DNA of 37,456 bases from CALKGK01 sp964649515 (GCA_964649515.1 CAZYPV010000029.1:1-37456), one strand, 5' to 3'. Numbered from the stretch's first letter, positions 7,957 through 16,407 are shown. The notes: generated from the sequence alone by a model not told the origin. Numbers and translations are program-made.

Positions 7957-8766
7957 ATGATGAACAATTCACCCATAGGCATATTCGACTCCGGTATTGG
8001 TGGAATGACCGTGGCCAAGATGATTCAAAAGCGACTCCCCAACGAGTCCATGATTTACTTTGGTGACACCGCCCACCTTCCTTACGGAGACAAATCACCG
8101 TCCAGCATTCGGCATTACGCCGCTCGAATCACTGCATGGTTGATTGAACATCGCGTAAAGGCCATCGTAATTGCGTGTAACACCGCTTCGTCGCACGCTT
8201 TTGATACCGTAAGAGACCTCTGCGGACCACACATTCCGGTCATCAACGTTATTGATCCCGTCGTAGAACACGTCGCCCAACAAATGGACGCGGGAAAAGT
8301 AGGGGTTATCGGCACCAAAGGCACCATTGAATCCAAAGTGTATCCTCGACGTTTGAAGAAAGCAAACTCCAAACTTCAAGTCGTTAGTCAATCTACACCC
8401 CTTCTTGCGCCCATGATTGAAGAAGGGTTTTTCAACAACAACATTTCCAAATCCGTGATCGCTTCTTACCTTCAGAAGAAGTCTTTTGAAGGAGTAAATG
8501 CATTGATTTTGGGGTGCACCCACTATCCCTTGATTCAAAAGGAAATCAAGGCACATTATACGGGGGATGTAAAGGTGATTGACTCTGCAAAAGTGGTAGC
8601 CGATGCCTGTGCACATTTGTTGGTAGAGAAAGGCTTGTTGGCAGATCAAAATGCTCGAGCCGACTACCATTTTTATGTTTCTGATTACACCGAAAGCTTC
8701 AAAAAGAGCACACGTATCTTTTTTAAGCGAAGTACGGATTTATCAGAAGCGCGAATTTGGGATTAG
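7957..8766 (+). CDS. murI: Glutamate racemase
   Basis: Interconverts L- and D-glutamate to supply D-Glu for peptidoglycan. The 269-residue product shows the N-terminal IGIFDSGIGGMTVAKMI, the first catalytic cysteine block VIACNTASSHA (Cys74), and the second LILGCTHYPLI (Cys187), as in all MurI enzymes. Length is normal. Tandem ATG codons at 7957 and 7960 are both possible starts; the first directly abuts a T-run of a terminator hairpin. Nine bases separate its stop from the convergent carbonic anhydrase-like gene. Membership in the bamA/skp cluster is conserved in the phylum. Confidence 0.96.
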   Translation: MMNNSPIGIFDSGIGGMTVAKMIQKRLPNESMIYFGDTAHLPYGDKSPSSIRHYAARITAWLIEHRVKAIVIACNTASSHAFDTVRDLCGPHIPVINVIDPVVEHVAQQMDAGKVGVIGTKGTIESKVYPRRLKKANSKLQVVSQSTPLLAPMIEEGFFNNNISKSVIASYLQKKSFEGVNALILGCTHYPLIQKEIKAHYTGDVKVIDSAKVVADACAHLLVEKGLLADQNARADYHFYVSDYTESFKKSTRIFFKRSTDLSEARIWD

Positions 8767-8775
8767 GGCACAACG

Positions 8776-9318
8776 TTACTCCTCACTTCCTGCTTTCGCC
8801 CAAGAAGCATATTGGCGATAATTCTGAGAAATGCGCTGTACCTCACCGGCAAAGAGCTTTGAGGACACTTTTTTTACCAAACGAGCAGGAACACCGGCAA
8901 AAATACTGCCTGCGGGAATACGTGTTCCTTCGAGAACTACCGCTCCAGCAGCAATGATGCTTCCACTTTCAATGTGAACATCATCCATCACAATGGCTCC
9001 CATTCCAATAAGCACGTCATCTTCCACAGTGCAGCCATGAACGATGGCATTGTGCCCCACAGAAACACGATTTCCAAGGGTGGTTTTGGTTTTTTCGAAA
9101 GTACAATGAACGACTGCTCCGTCTTGGATGTTCACTTCATCGCCAAACACAATGCTATTCACATCACCTCGAACAACGGCGTTGTACCAAATACTGCAGC
9201 CTTCTCCAGTTTTCACATCACCTACGATGGTAGCGTTGGGCGCAAGCCAATTGTTTTCTCCCAACTGGGGTGATTTGCCTTTGATGGGGTGAATGAGGGG
9301 AGATGTTTGCTGACTCAT
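8776..9318 (-). CDS. Gamma-carbonic anhydrase-like hexapeptide-repeat protein
   Basis: A 180-residue left-handed beta-helix protein of the gamma-CA/YrdA/PaaY group. Hexapeptide repeats run from about residue 27 to 135 (APNATIVGDVKTGEGCSIWY; VEDDVLIGMGAIVMDDVHIE). The three candidate metal-ligand histidines are His71 (VVHCTF), His89 and His94 (SVGHNAIVHG), in the usual order, so a trimer with interfacial metal sites is expected. Whether it has CO2 hydration activity or is a thioesterase-like relative cannot be read. ATG at 9318 gives a typical N-terminus with WLAPNATIVGDV. A -7-like box lies just upstream on the minus strand. Confidence 0.9.
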   Translation of the reverse strand: MSQQTSPLIHPIKGKSPQLGENNWLAPNATIVGDVKTGEGCSIWYNAVVRGDVNSIVFGDEVNIQDGAVVHCTFEKTKTTLGNRVSVGHNAIVHGCTVEDDVLIGMGAIVMDDVHIESGSIIAAGAVVLEGTRIPAGSIFAGVPARLVKKVSSKLFAGEVQRISQNYRQYASWAKAGSEE

Positions 9319-9333
9319 GGTTGATCTTTTGCC

Positions 9334-9341
9334 CGAAGATA
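9334..9341 (-). promoter_or_regulatory. Candidate -7 box for the gamma-CA gene (TATCTTCG)
   Basis: The minus strand reads TATCTTCG, fitting the TAnnTTCG variant, ending 15 bases before the ATG at 9318. No -33 TTG at the usual spacing is seen before the sequence gap. Confidence 0.35.
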
Positions 9342-9390
9342 CGGGGGCGGAGGGATTTTATGAAGTTTCCTACTCAGATTTGTGAGACGG

Positions 9391-9490
9391 NNNNNNNNNN
9401 NNNNNNNNNNNNNNNNNNNNNNNNNNNNNNNNNNNNNNNNNNNNNNNNNNNNNNNNNNNNNNNNNNNNNNNNNNNNNNNNNNNNNNNNNN
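9391..9490. other. Assembly gap of 100 N
   Basis: Exactly 100 unknown bases. A round number suggests a scaffolding placeholder of unknown true length. It removes the 5' end of the following ATPase pseudogene and any promoter there, so linkage of the left (1-9390) and right (9491 onward) parts rests on the scaffold. Confidence 0.98.
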
Positions 9491-10659
9491 ACGAGAAGAT
9501 TAAAGACAGAACTTCAAAAAAAGCTTGCAAGTAACTCATCAGTAGCCCTCATTGGGCCGCGGCAAGTGGGTAAAACAACTTGAGCAATAGAGGTAGCTAA
9601 AAACATACCTTCCGTTTACTTGGATCTTGAAAGCAGGATGGACTTGCAAAAAGTTCAAGATATTGAAGCTTTTCAACTAGCGAATGAAGGTAAATTGATC
9701 ATCTTGGACGAGGTGCAAAGACTTCCGGAAGTTTTTTGCACCAATTCGAGGAATAATTGATAGGCAAAGAAGAAAAGGCATTCGATCAGCTCAATTTCTA
9801 TTCCTTGGTTCTGCTTCCATAGAACTTCTTCAACAATCGAGTGAAACTTTGGCTGGGAGAATTACTTTTATGGAGCTCTTTCCTGTCGACATTAAAGAAT
9901 ATTTGGGTGAAGGCTATAATATAAACGCTCTAAATGATTTATGGTTAAAAGGCGGTTTTCCTGAAAGCTTAATTGCGGGGGAAGATCAAAGCCTTCAATG
10001 GAGATTTGATTTTATTAAGACTTATTTGGAAAGGGATATACCTTTACTGGGTCCGCGTCCCTGCAAACACCTTAGAGAGGTTTTGGACCATACTTGCCCA
10101 TAATCAATGCAATCCAATCAATGCATCAAAACTGGCCGCGAACTTAGACGTATCAGGCACTACTATTGCAAGATACATTGACCTGCTTGTAGACTTGTTG
10201 CTAATTAGGAAGTTACCTCCATACACTACAAACGTCAAAAAAAGATTGGTCAAATCTCCAAGAATATATGTTCGGGATAGTGGTATTACACATGCCTTGC
10301 TGAACATCGAAACGATCAACGATTTGTTTGGGCATCCTGTGGTTGGGAAAAGCTGAGAGGGATTGGTTATTGAGAACGTTATTTCGACTTTGCCACAGCG
10401 TGTGCGGTATTACTATTATCGAACTTCAGGGGGTGCTGAAATTGATCTAATTCTTGAATTTGGGATCAATAAATTGTGGGCTATAGAGATTAAAAAAGGC
10501 TCGAACCTCACGCTGGGAAAAGGTTTTTATGAAGCATGCAACACGTTGAAGCCGGAAAGAAAATTTGTTATCCATTCTGGCGCAGACATGTTCCCCATGA
10601 GTGAAGAAATATCAGCGATATCGCTATCAGATTTTTTGGAGTTGCTCCTCAGCCTTTGA
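9491..10659 (+). pseudogene. Decayed AAA ATPase with DUF4143 domain (AAA_14/DUF4143 family)
   Basis: Combining frames gives a near full-length ATPase of the AAA_14-DUF4143 family. It has a Walker A region ALIGPRQVGKTT, Walker B LIILDEVQRLPEVF, LFLGSASIELLQQSSETLAG, YLERDIPLLG, a winged-helix-like stretch (NASKLAANLDVSGTTIARYI) and the C-terminal nuclease-like fold (YYYRTSGGAEIDLILEF, AIEIKKGSN). Four lesions are visible: a TGA right after Walker A (9581-9583), an extra T in the T-run at 9731-9736, a one-base loss near 10056, and a TGA replacing the usual Trp after GKS (10354-10356). The 5' end falls in the N gap. Functions of this family are poorly known; some are linked to accessory or toxin-antitoxin-like loci. 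With four lesions it is probably dead, unless the contig end is low quality. Confidence 0.88.
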
Positions 10660-10812
10660 ACGCTTGTCCAACCTTACTTCCTTTTGATTAGGATGGTTTA
10701 GGTTATCATTAATACACACACCCTATCACGAGGTATTGACTGGTCTCTTCTTCAAAACCACTGCTTCTGACAACACTCACACCGTTTTATTCATGGAAAT
10801 ATTTCCCCCTTT

Positions 10813-11646
10813 TCAACAAGACAAGTGCGCAGCCTGATCGTCCGTGATGGAAATGCCAAAATGGAGTTGCAGCGCATGCTTGTAGTCTTCCGGGCTGCGT
10901 AGTGTTTTGATCTGTTTGCTAGAACCACTTGTGAGAATTAATTTGTTCTTCGAAATGCTGCATCTGCCTGTTTCAGTGCGGATAGAGGTGAGCAATCCCT
11001 TCACAAACGGAGAGTTTTCAGAAGACTGGTGGTATTCAAACATGCTGAAAAAATCTTCAATCACTTTGGCCTCAGTAGTAAAGGTGTAAAGGGTTTTGAA
11101 CTTGCTTCTCTTTCCTTCATTTTCACTTTGGAAAGACACTACTCCAAAGATTCCGTTCAATTCGATTTGATAGGCTTCTTTATCTTCGTAGTGAATGCAT
11201 GAAATACCGTCTTTAATGGGGAGGGCTTGAGCAGCAAACTTGCCAAATCCTACATCGACCAAATGCTGCTGTTCATTCACGTGCACCAACAAAGCTAGGT
11301 GATCGTGCTCCCTTCCAAGTCGGCCGTTTTGATCCATCACCTGTGCTGAAATGAGTTGTACGCGATAGCCGAGGTGTTTCAGAAAAGAGGCAAAGAGGTG
11401 GTTGAGTTCATAACAAAAACCTCCACGACCGTCCAAGAGAACTTTCTTTCGAAGGACGGGCAGACTCAAATCGAGCGGGTTGCCCAATTGAATGTCTAAA
11501 TTTTCAAAAGGAATGTGGGTCTGATGTGCTTGAATAAGTGCATTCAGTTGATCCAATGAAGGTTTACCTTTCGGTCTAAAACCGAGGCGTTCGAAATAAA
11601 GTTGATTCCAAGTTTGAATCAAATGGGCAGGCGCGTTGATGGTCAC
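10813..11646 (-). CDS. nat: Arylamine N-acetyltransferase family protein
   Basis: Transfers an acyl group from acyl-CoA to arylamines, hydrazines or an unknown native substrate through a cysteine thioester. The 277-residue chain has the N-terminal HIPFENLDIQLG block and the catalytic triad Cys78 (DGRGGFCYELN), His116 (EHDHLALLV) and Asp131 (LVDVGFG). Spacings of 38 and 15 residues equal those of characterised NATs (Cys69/His107/Asp122 in Salmonella). The C-terminal part is ordinary for the family. It stands alone between the pseudogene and the PqiA-like gene. The 153 bases downstream (10660-10812) and 228 bases upstream (11647-11874) show no gene or clear terminator. Confidence 0.93.
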   Translation of the reverse strand: MTINAPAHLIQTWNQLYFERLGFRPKGKPSLDQLNALIQAHQTHIPFENLDIQLGNPLDLSLPVLRKKVLLDGRGGFCYELNHLFASFLKHLGYRVQLISAQVMDQNGRLGREHDHLALLVHVNEQQHLVDVGFGKFAAQALPIKDGISCIHYEDKEAYQIELNGIFGVVSFQSENEGKRSKFKTLYTFTTEAKVIEDFFSMFEYHQSSENSPFVKGLLTSIRTETGRCSISKNKLILTSGSSKQIKTLRSPEDYKHALQLHFGISITDDQAAHLSC

Positions 11647-11874
11647 AGCAAAATCTTTTTCAGTAACTAAAAGACAATTTAAATTGAAAATCGTTGCCTC
11701 CTTAGCGTGAAAAAAAAGTTAAATCAATGCCATAAATAGAGAAAAATGGGAATTTCATCGAAGTATTTCTACCAAACATCGAGTTGGGGATTTAATATCG
11801 CCCATAGAAAAGGGAGGTTCTAACGCAGCGGTATAGAGCAGGAGTTGTAGCATAGCAACGTTTGATGATTAATA

Positions 11875-13179
11875 TTAAGATTTCAATGGGCTTGCTCTAT
11901 TTTTAGTGGTTTTTGGCTTGCTTAAAGATTTTTGAAGTTGTTGTGAAATGAGCATACTGAGGAGGGTATAGCACGTGAAAATGAAGAATCCCAGCTGCAG
12001 TTTAGAATTGTTAGTGGTGAAGATCTCGAGGCTTCCGCCGCTTTTTTCCAGTTGTGTGAGCTGGCTGTTGATCACTCCCCCAAACCCTAAATAAGCCATG
12101 AAGAGCGCCACTACCATAACGTCTGCCATCGACCATTTTCCCGATTTAAAAATGAAAAATTGAGCTATTCTACCGCGAGGAATGCGCTGAATCACTTGAG
12201 CCCAAGTACTTATGGTCAACTTCACCAATGGAAACACAATGCTAAAAAGTGCGATGAGGAGCGCCACCATGGCCAAAGCCGGATCGCCCTTTTCCACTAA
12301 TAAAATCACCACATCCAAAATACTTTTACTCTGAAAAAAGATGATTTGATTTTCGAACAGCACCTTTTCGCCCATGAGAACAAATTCAAAACTACTGATG
12401 GTGGCTTCGATATCGATCATGGGCAGGGAAATGCCACCAAAGAGCAACACTCCAGCTAGGAGGGTGTACAAGGCCAATTCCCATCGGTTTGCGTTCGGAA
12501 TTATGCACAAACCAAAAGCCACAAGAACACAAGTGAAAAGAAGGATGCTCAAGGTTTGGGCAGTTCGTTGGGCGTTTTTATGCAGCTGTATAATATGGGC
12601 CAAAGCACTATTGCGATCCCCCAATTCATACTTGTCGATAATTTCTTGCTGCAGCGTATAGTCCATGCTCCCAACGGTTTCATCAGCAAACTCGTTGATT
12701 TTTTTGATGATCAGTGCTTTGAGTTTTTCTTTGTTCTTGGGGTCGTTCAATGAATGAATGATGGTGCGAGAAAATTCTGGGACACGATTTCTAATCTTGT
12801 CGAAAGGCACAACGAAATCCGATACCGTTTGCCGAAAAAAGCCCTTGAGTCCTTCCTTGCGGTTCTCTTCGCGCAAAAGTACTTCTGCTTGGTTGATGAC
12901 TTCGTGCAGGATATCTTCCGTCTTTTTTTGAAGTTCAGCTTCATTTTCAGGCGTTACTTCAAAGGCATTTACTTTTTCGGTGATGATTCTCGCAGCAATG
13001 GTTTTCCATTCGTCCACATTAAAAAGCCCGTATTTGATGTGTTGGAGTTCCACCTTTTCGGCTTTCAAAATACAGTTGTTCTGATTGATTTGATGAAGAC
13101 GAAAGACGCAGGTACTGATAACCACAAGCAACAATGCAGCTATAGCGATTCTGAGGCGGAATTCGGTGAAAAGATTCAT
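11875..13179 (-). CDS. PqiA-like membrane protein with large N-terminal extracytoplasmic domain
   Basis: A 434-residue integral membrane protein. A single N-terminal membrane helix (about 8-27) is followed by about 175 mostly charged, helical residues. A PqiA-type membrane half comes next, with helices near 206-230, 238-258, 300-328, 348-370 and 398-420. PqiA-like signatures include SLPMIDIEATISSFEF, FQSKSILDVVILLVEKGDPA and GKWSMADVMVVALFMAYLGF. PqiA proteins of Proteobacteria partner MCE proteins in lipid transport; no MCE gene is adjacent here. Its start lies 34 bases after the stop of the secreted-protein gene at 13214, so the two may be cotranscribed. The N-terminal domain is unlike the zinc-ribbon start of E. 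coli PqiA, so function is uncertain. Confidence 0.78.
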   Translation of the reverse strand: MNLFTEFRLRIAIAALLLVVISTCVFRLHQINQNNCILKAEKVELQHIKYGLFNVDEWKTIAARIITEKVNAFEVTPENEAELQKKTEDILHEVINQAEVLLREENRKEGLKGFFRQTVSDFVVPFDKIRNRVPEFSRTIIHSLNDPKNKEKLKALIIKKINEFADETVGSMDYTLQQEIIDKYELGDRNSALAHIIQLHKNAQRTAQTLSILLFTCVLVAFGLCIIPNANRWELALYTLLAGVLLFGGISLPMIDIEATISSFEFVLMGEKVLFENQIIFFQSKSILDVVILLVEKGDPALAMVALLIALFSIVFPLVKLTISTWAQVIQRIPRGRIAQFFIFKSGKWSMADVMVVALFMAYLGFGGVINSQLTQLEKSGGSLEIFTTNNSKLQLGFFIFTCYTLLSMLISQQLQKSLSKPKTTKNRASPLKS

Positions 13180-13213
13180 GCCTTAATGATACTAAATCGT
13201 GTTTAGATTTGGC

Positions 13214-15478
13214 CTATCGAATCAAAGTCACAAAACCCTCGATAATCTCTTCGGCAAATGGAATTGTTTTGATTTGGTAGATGTAGACTCCATCAGGAGC
13301 AAAATAATCACCATTCAGAACACTGCCATTCCACTGAACCTCACTGCCATTTGATTGATGAATCAATTCCCCCCAGCGGTTGAAAATGCAGAGTTCTAAG
13401 TTGGAATTACAGTCGTTACTCGGAGCAAACACGTCGTTGTTGCCGTCGTTGTTGGGTGTGAAGGTATTGGGCGCATAAATTGGGCAAGAGCAGTCGATTT
13501 CGTTCAAATCGATTGAGATGAAAGAAGTTTCACAGGCATTCGATCGAAGCAGCTCATAGCGTCCTGCCGAAAGACTCAGCACTTCTTCCACCACAGCCAT
13601 CCCATCGAGTTCCCAAGCGTCCCAAGGTAGATTGAGTTCAATACGGAATTTCTCGTCTTCGCAAAGATCGGCTTCGATGTTTGTTTCTTCTGCGCTGAAA
13701 TGGGGCAAATAAACCACCTCAAAGCTAGCCGTTGTGCTACATCCATTGAGGCTGGCACTTGCTGTAATGGTTCCACTGGTGTTGGTTTCAAAGGAGCTCG
13801 CCGTGCTTCCATCCATCCAAAGAAGCTCTCCCTCCGTTTCAGCAAGAAGAAGGGCTGTTTCATCAGGGCAGTAAAGGCTATCGCCCAATATGCTTAATGC
13901 TGGTGCGGGAAGGAAGTTCACCAAGATTTCATCGCTTGCACTGCAATTGCCTTGAGTGATTTCCAGAGCATAGATTCCGGGCTCAGTCACTTCGATGGAA
14001 GGTGCACTGCTCCCCGTGCTCCAAAGCGGATTGGCGTTGTTGATTTCCGGATTCAGGAGCACACTTGTGCCATCGCACACTTCGATATTATTCCCAAGTT
14101 CCAAAATGAGTGGTGCAATGAGAACTTCTATGCTCCCTTGCAACAGACAGCCGTTCGCATCGATTTCAAGGGTGTAGGTACCAGAATTCTCGGCAATAAT
14201 GGACGATGTTGTTGCTCCCGTGTTCCAAAGATAGGTGTAAGCAGGTTCTTCCTCGGGTCCAATTACAATGGGTTCACAACTGCTCACGGAAGCAGGCAAA
14301 TCCAACTGTGCTATTGAACTTTGTCCGGGTGGTATTTCCCAAATGTTATTCAAGCCAAAAAGCGCATTTCCCCCTTCTAGATCAAGTCCGTTGTGCTGAT
14401 AATCGCATGCTGCCCCTGGGGTATTTGGGTTATTGATCACACCCAAACTATTACCGTCCTTAGCGAGGTACAATTTACCATTGGGAGCGAGCTTGATGGA
14501 CCCCATGCTCTGCGGAACCGGTGAACTGTGCAATTCCGTTTGACTTGCAGCGATATCTGCCGTTGAATTGCTGGAGATATCAAATTGATACAAGCGATTG
14601 GGTATAACCTGCTCGGTACTCCACGTTCCGATATAGAGCAATTCTTCGTTGGGAGAGAACGAAACGCCAAATGGATAGTCGAGATTAGGGAGGCTTAGCA
14701 CGTTGCTGATCTCTCCAGTAGTGTTGTCAAAATCGAAAAGTTCAACGGCTCCATCGTTTTGATTCTGAACAGAACAAAGCCGGGTTCCACTCAAATTTGC
14801 TTTCAATTCGCCCCTTGTGTTCACACTGTTGTTGGTATTTCCGTGTACACTGCCAATTTCAAAACTTTGTGGAATGGGATTCACACCATTTTCATTGACT
14901 TCAAAAACCAAAAAACGGTTGTTGAGGTATTCATGAGTGATGATCCAAAAACCCAAACCATTGCCTTTGGGCACCGTACAGATTTTTTCGGTCATGGGAG
15001 AATCAACCAAGGTGGTGATAGAGCTTACTTGACCAAGTCCGCCATTGAGGTCCATGTTCACGCTTGCATATTGAAAATCGTACGATCCCGTGCCTTGAAT
15101 ATCAGAAGTGAAGATATAGTATTCGTTGTTTGAAGGGTTTTTCGCCAGCGCTACTTGTGTAAGGGTAGAAAGTTCTCCTAGAGGGAAAGTAGGATCATAA
15201 AATGCATTGCTGATTTGGCCGTTCAGCATGAGGTTATGATTTCGATCCCAGACAAAATCACCATTGGTATAAAACTGTAAAACGCCCTGATCGTCACTGA
15301 TCGTTGCTACTCCTTCAAAACCAATTTGCGAGCCTTGAACAATTTGAGGTTCGCATCCCCCCCAATCGATGCCAACTCCGTCTTCACCAAAATACCAAAA
15401 ACGATCTTGTTGTCCTGATGCTCGAAATGAGATCAAAGAAAGAAAAACAAATAAGACGTTAAATAGGGCCTTGCGCAT
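13214..15478 (-). CDS. Secreted T9SS type B (gliding-associated C-terminal) protein with propeller-like and Ig/PKD-like domains
   Basis: A 754-residue cell-surface or secreted protein. Signal peptide: MRKALFNVLFVFLSLISFRA then SGQ. Residues about 25-390 resemble the propeller-like N-terminal region common in these proteins (WYFGEDGVGIDWGG, GVLQFYTNGDFVWDRNHNLM, YPFGVSFSPNEELLYIG, LAPNGKLYLAKDG). Residues about 395-640 hold three Ig/PKD-like repeats, each with a YLW/LWSTG-type strand and paired cysteines. The C-terminal 90 residues (665-754) are the gliding-motility-associated type B sorting domain: CPIYAPNTFTPNNDGNNDVF, then IFNRWGE and the PDGVYIYQIK strand, ending in FVTLIR. This C-terminus directs export by the type IX system. 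The ligand or substrate is unknown. Confidence 0.92.
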   Translation of the reverse strand: MRKALFNVLFVFLSLISFRASGQQDRFWYFGEDGVGIDWGGCEPQIVQGSQIGFEGVATISDDQGVLQFYTNGDFVWDRNHNLMLNGQISNAFYDPTFPLGELSTLTQVALAKNPSNNEYYIFTSDIQGTGSYDFQYASVNMDLNGGLGQVSSITTLVDSPMTEKICTVPKGNGLGFWIITHEYLNNRFLVFEVNENGVNPIPQSFEIGSVHGNTNNSVNTRGELKANLSGTRLCSVQNQNDGAVELFDFDNTTGEISNVLSLPNLDYPFGVSFSPNEELLYIGTWSTEQVIPNRLYQFDISSNSTADIAASQTELHSSPVPQSMGSIKLAPNGKLYLAKDGNSLGVINNPNTPGAACDYQHNGLDLEGGNALFGLNNIWEIPPGQSSIAQLDLPASVSSCEPIVIGPEEEPAYTYLWNTGATTSSIIAENSGTYTLEIDANGCLLQGSIEVLIAPLILELGNNIEVCDGTSVLLNPEINNANPLWSTGSSAPSIEVTEPGIYALEITQGNCSASDEILVNFLPAPALSILGDSLYCPDETALLLAETEGELLWMDGSTASSFETNTSGTITASASLNGCSTTASFEVVYLPHFSAEETNIEADLCEDEKFRIELNLPWDAWELDGMAVVEEVLSLSAGRYELLRSNACETSFISIDLNEIDCSCPIYAPNTFTPNNDGNNDVFAPSNDCNSNLELCIFNRWGELIHQSNGSEVQWNGSVLNGDYFAPDGVYIYQIKTIPFAEEIIEGFVTLIR

Positions 15479-15621
15479 AGCTTCATAACCAATTTTTAAT
15501 CATGGTGTTCTGATGGACTCATCCTTTCTTCTGTGCAGAACACTCATTGAAAAAGGAGACTGACTCATTCCAAGGGTGTTTTCTCTGATATGATCTGGAC
15601 TTTTGACCAAAACTAAAAACG

Positions 15622-16203
15622 ATGAAAACGAAATTATTTTGTCTTGGCTTCTTAGCCGTGAGTCTGCTTTTGGGATCTTGTAAGAAGGACGAGGAAGAGA
15701 GCCGGGGTCCGGCAAACTCGGGCAGTGGTGGATTATACGGAGTAATTACCACGCCCGAAGGATGCAGCTTCGAAATTACTTACCCCGATGGAACCACAGA
15801 GACGCGCACCGGAACATCCGTATCAGGGTGGAGCGGCGGACAATTATTGAACTTGAATTTTTTCAGACAGTTGAGCTTGTACGATGGCCAAGACAGTTGG
15901 TTTCTGCGCTTCAGCCTTCCACAAGGGAGTGATTGGGAAGCAGAGGTCTTGGGAACACATGATTTATATTCCATCCCTTTTCTGCTTCAATGGTCGGCAG
16001 ACATGGATGAAAAAGTGGTTGAATTCTATTCTCCAGGAAACGATGAAATTCAAGGGAACAGTTATGGAACGGTAGAAATTGTGCCCAATATTCAAACGGG
16101 AGGGCTCACTTATGATCTTTGGGGCTCTGTAGATGCAAGCTTCACTGTTTACGGACAAACCACCACGGTTTCGGGGGTGTTTTGGGCACAAGAAATTGAT
16201 TAA
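15622..16203 (+). CDS. Hypothetical lipoprotein
   Basis: A 193-residue putative lipoprotein. The signal peptide MKTKLFCLGFLAVSLLLGSC carries the lipobox LLGSC with the lipidated Cys at residue 20, followed by the acidic/basic stretch KKDEEES that often favours surface exposure in Bacteroidota. The mature part is rich in aromatic and polar beta-strand-like segments (GLYGVITTPEGCSFEITYPD; NSYGTVEIVPNIQTGGL; YGQTTTVSGVFWAQEID). I do not recognise a family. It is divergent from the T9SS gene (143 bases apart), and the cysteine attenuator region starts right after its stop, on the same strand. Confidence 0.75.
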   Translation: MKTKLFCLGFLAVSLLLGSCKKDEEESRGPANSGSGGLYGVITTPEGCSFEITYPDGTTETRTGTSVSGWSGGQLLNLNFFRQLSLYDGQDSWFLRFSLPQGSDWEAEVLGTHDLYSIPFLLQWSADMDEKVVEFYSPGNDEIQGNSYGTVEIVPNIQTGGLTYDLWGSVDASFTVYGQTTTVSGVFWAQEID

Positions 16204-16226
16204 GATATCGTTAACTACTCTATGGG

Positions 16227-16258
16227 TTTGGTAGAGTAAAAAGAATGTGCTATACTTG
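16227..16258 (+). promoter_or_regulatory. Promoter of the cysteine operon leader (TTTG-N20-TATACTTG)
   Basis: TTTG at 16227-16230 and TATACTTG at 16251-16258 are separated by 20 bases, the ideal Bacteroidota -33/-7 spacing. The -7 box differs from TAnnTTTG at one position. The expected transcription start falls within a few bases of the leader peptide ATG at 16263, so the first leader would have almost no 5' untranslated region. Confidence 0.65.
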
Positions 16259-16262
16259 CATT

Positions 16263-16313
16263 ATGATTTTGAACACAAATACATGCTGCTGTTGTTTTCC
16301 CTCTCGGAGGTAA
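16263..16313 (+). CDS. Cysteine leader peptide 1 (16 residues, four consecutive Cys)
   Basis: ATG to TAA encodes MILNTNTCCCCFPSRR. The four adjacent cysteine codons (TGC TGC TGT TGT, 16284-16295) sit five codons before the stop. Cysteine is otherwise rare in these proteins, so a Cys run in a tiny ORF immediately before an intrinsic terminator and a cysteine synthase gene is the classic signature of amino-acid attenuation. The codons for the last residues and the stop (16304-16312) form the antiterminator strand. Translation would report Cys-tRNA supply; the peptide itself probably has no function. A promoter ends 4 bases upstream of the ATG, so leaderless initiation is possible. Confidence 0.85.
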   Translation: MILNTNTCCCCFPSRR

Positions 16314-16380
16314 GCGCTAGCGTGTATTATAAGATATAGCATGAAGCCCTACCTCTGATCCAGGTGGGGCTTTTTATTTT
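16297..16380 (+). promoter_or_regulatory. Attenuator 1: alternative RNA pairings after leader peptide 1
   Basis: Four mutually exclusive segments can be drawn. Segments 1:2 pair 16297-16303 with 16307-16313 (one mismatch). Segments 2:3, the antiterminator, pair TCGGAGGTA at 16304-16312 with TACCTCTGA at 16350-16358 (9 bp, one wobble). Segments 3:4 are the terminator at 16344-16372. A ribosome finishing the leader covers segment 2, so the terminator forms. A ribosome stalled at the first Cys codons leaves segment 2 free to capture the terminator's 5' arm. Pairings were made by eye; energies were not computed. Confidence 0.78.
16344..16380 (+). terminator. Terminator 1 of the cysteine leader
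   Basis: AAGCCCTACCT (16344-16354) pairs with AGGTGGGGCTT (16362-16372): 11 bp, one wobble, 7-base loop, then a T-rich tail (TTTTTATTTT, 16371-16380). It lies between the two leader peptides, 31 bases after the first stop codon. Confidence 0.9.
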
Positions 16381-16407
16381 GGTTAATTACAGATCGATTA
16401 TTAAACG

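Noticed and set aside
9849..10659. Separate small genes formed by fragments of the ATPase (9849-10103, 9973-10356, 10363-10659)
   Set aside because: The fragments align end to end as one DUF4143 ATPase broken by stops and frameshifts.
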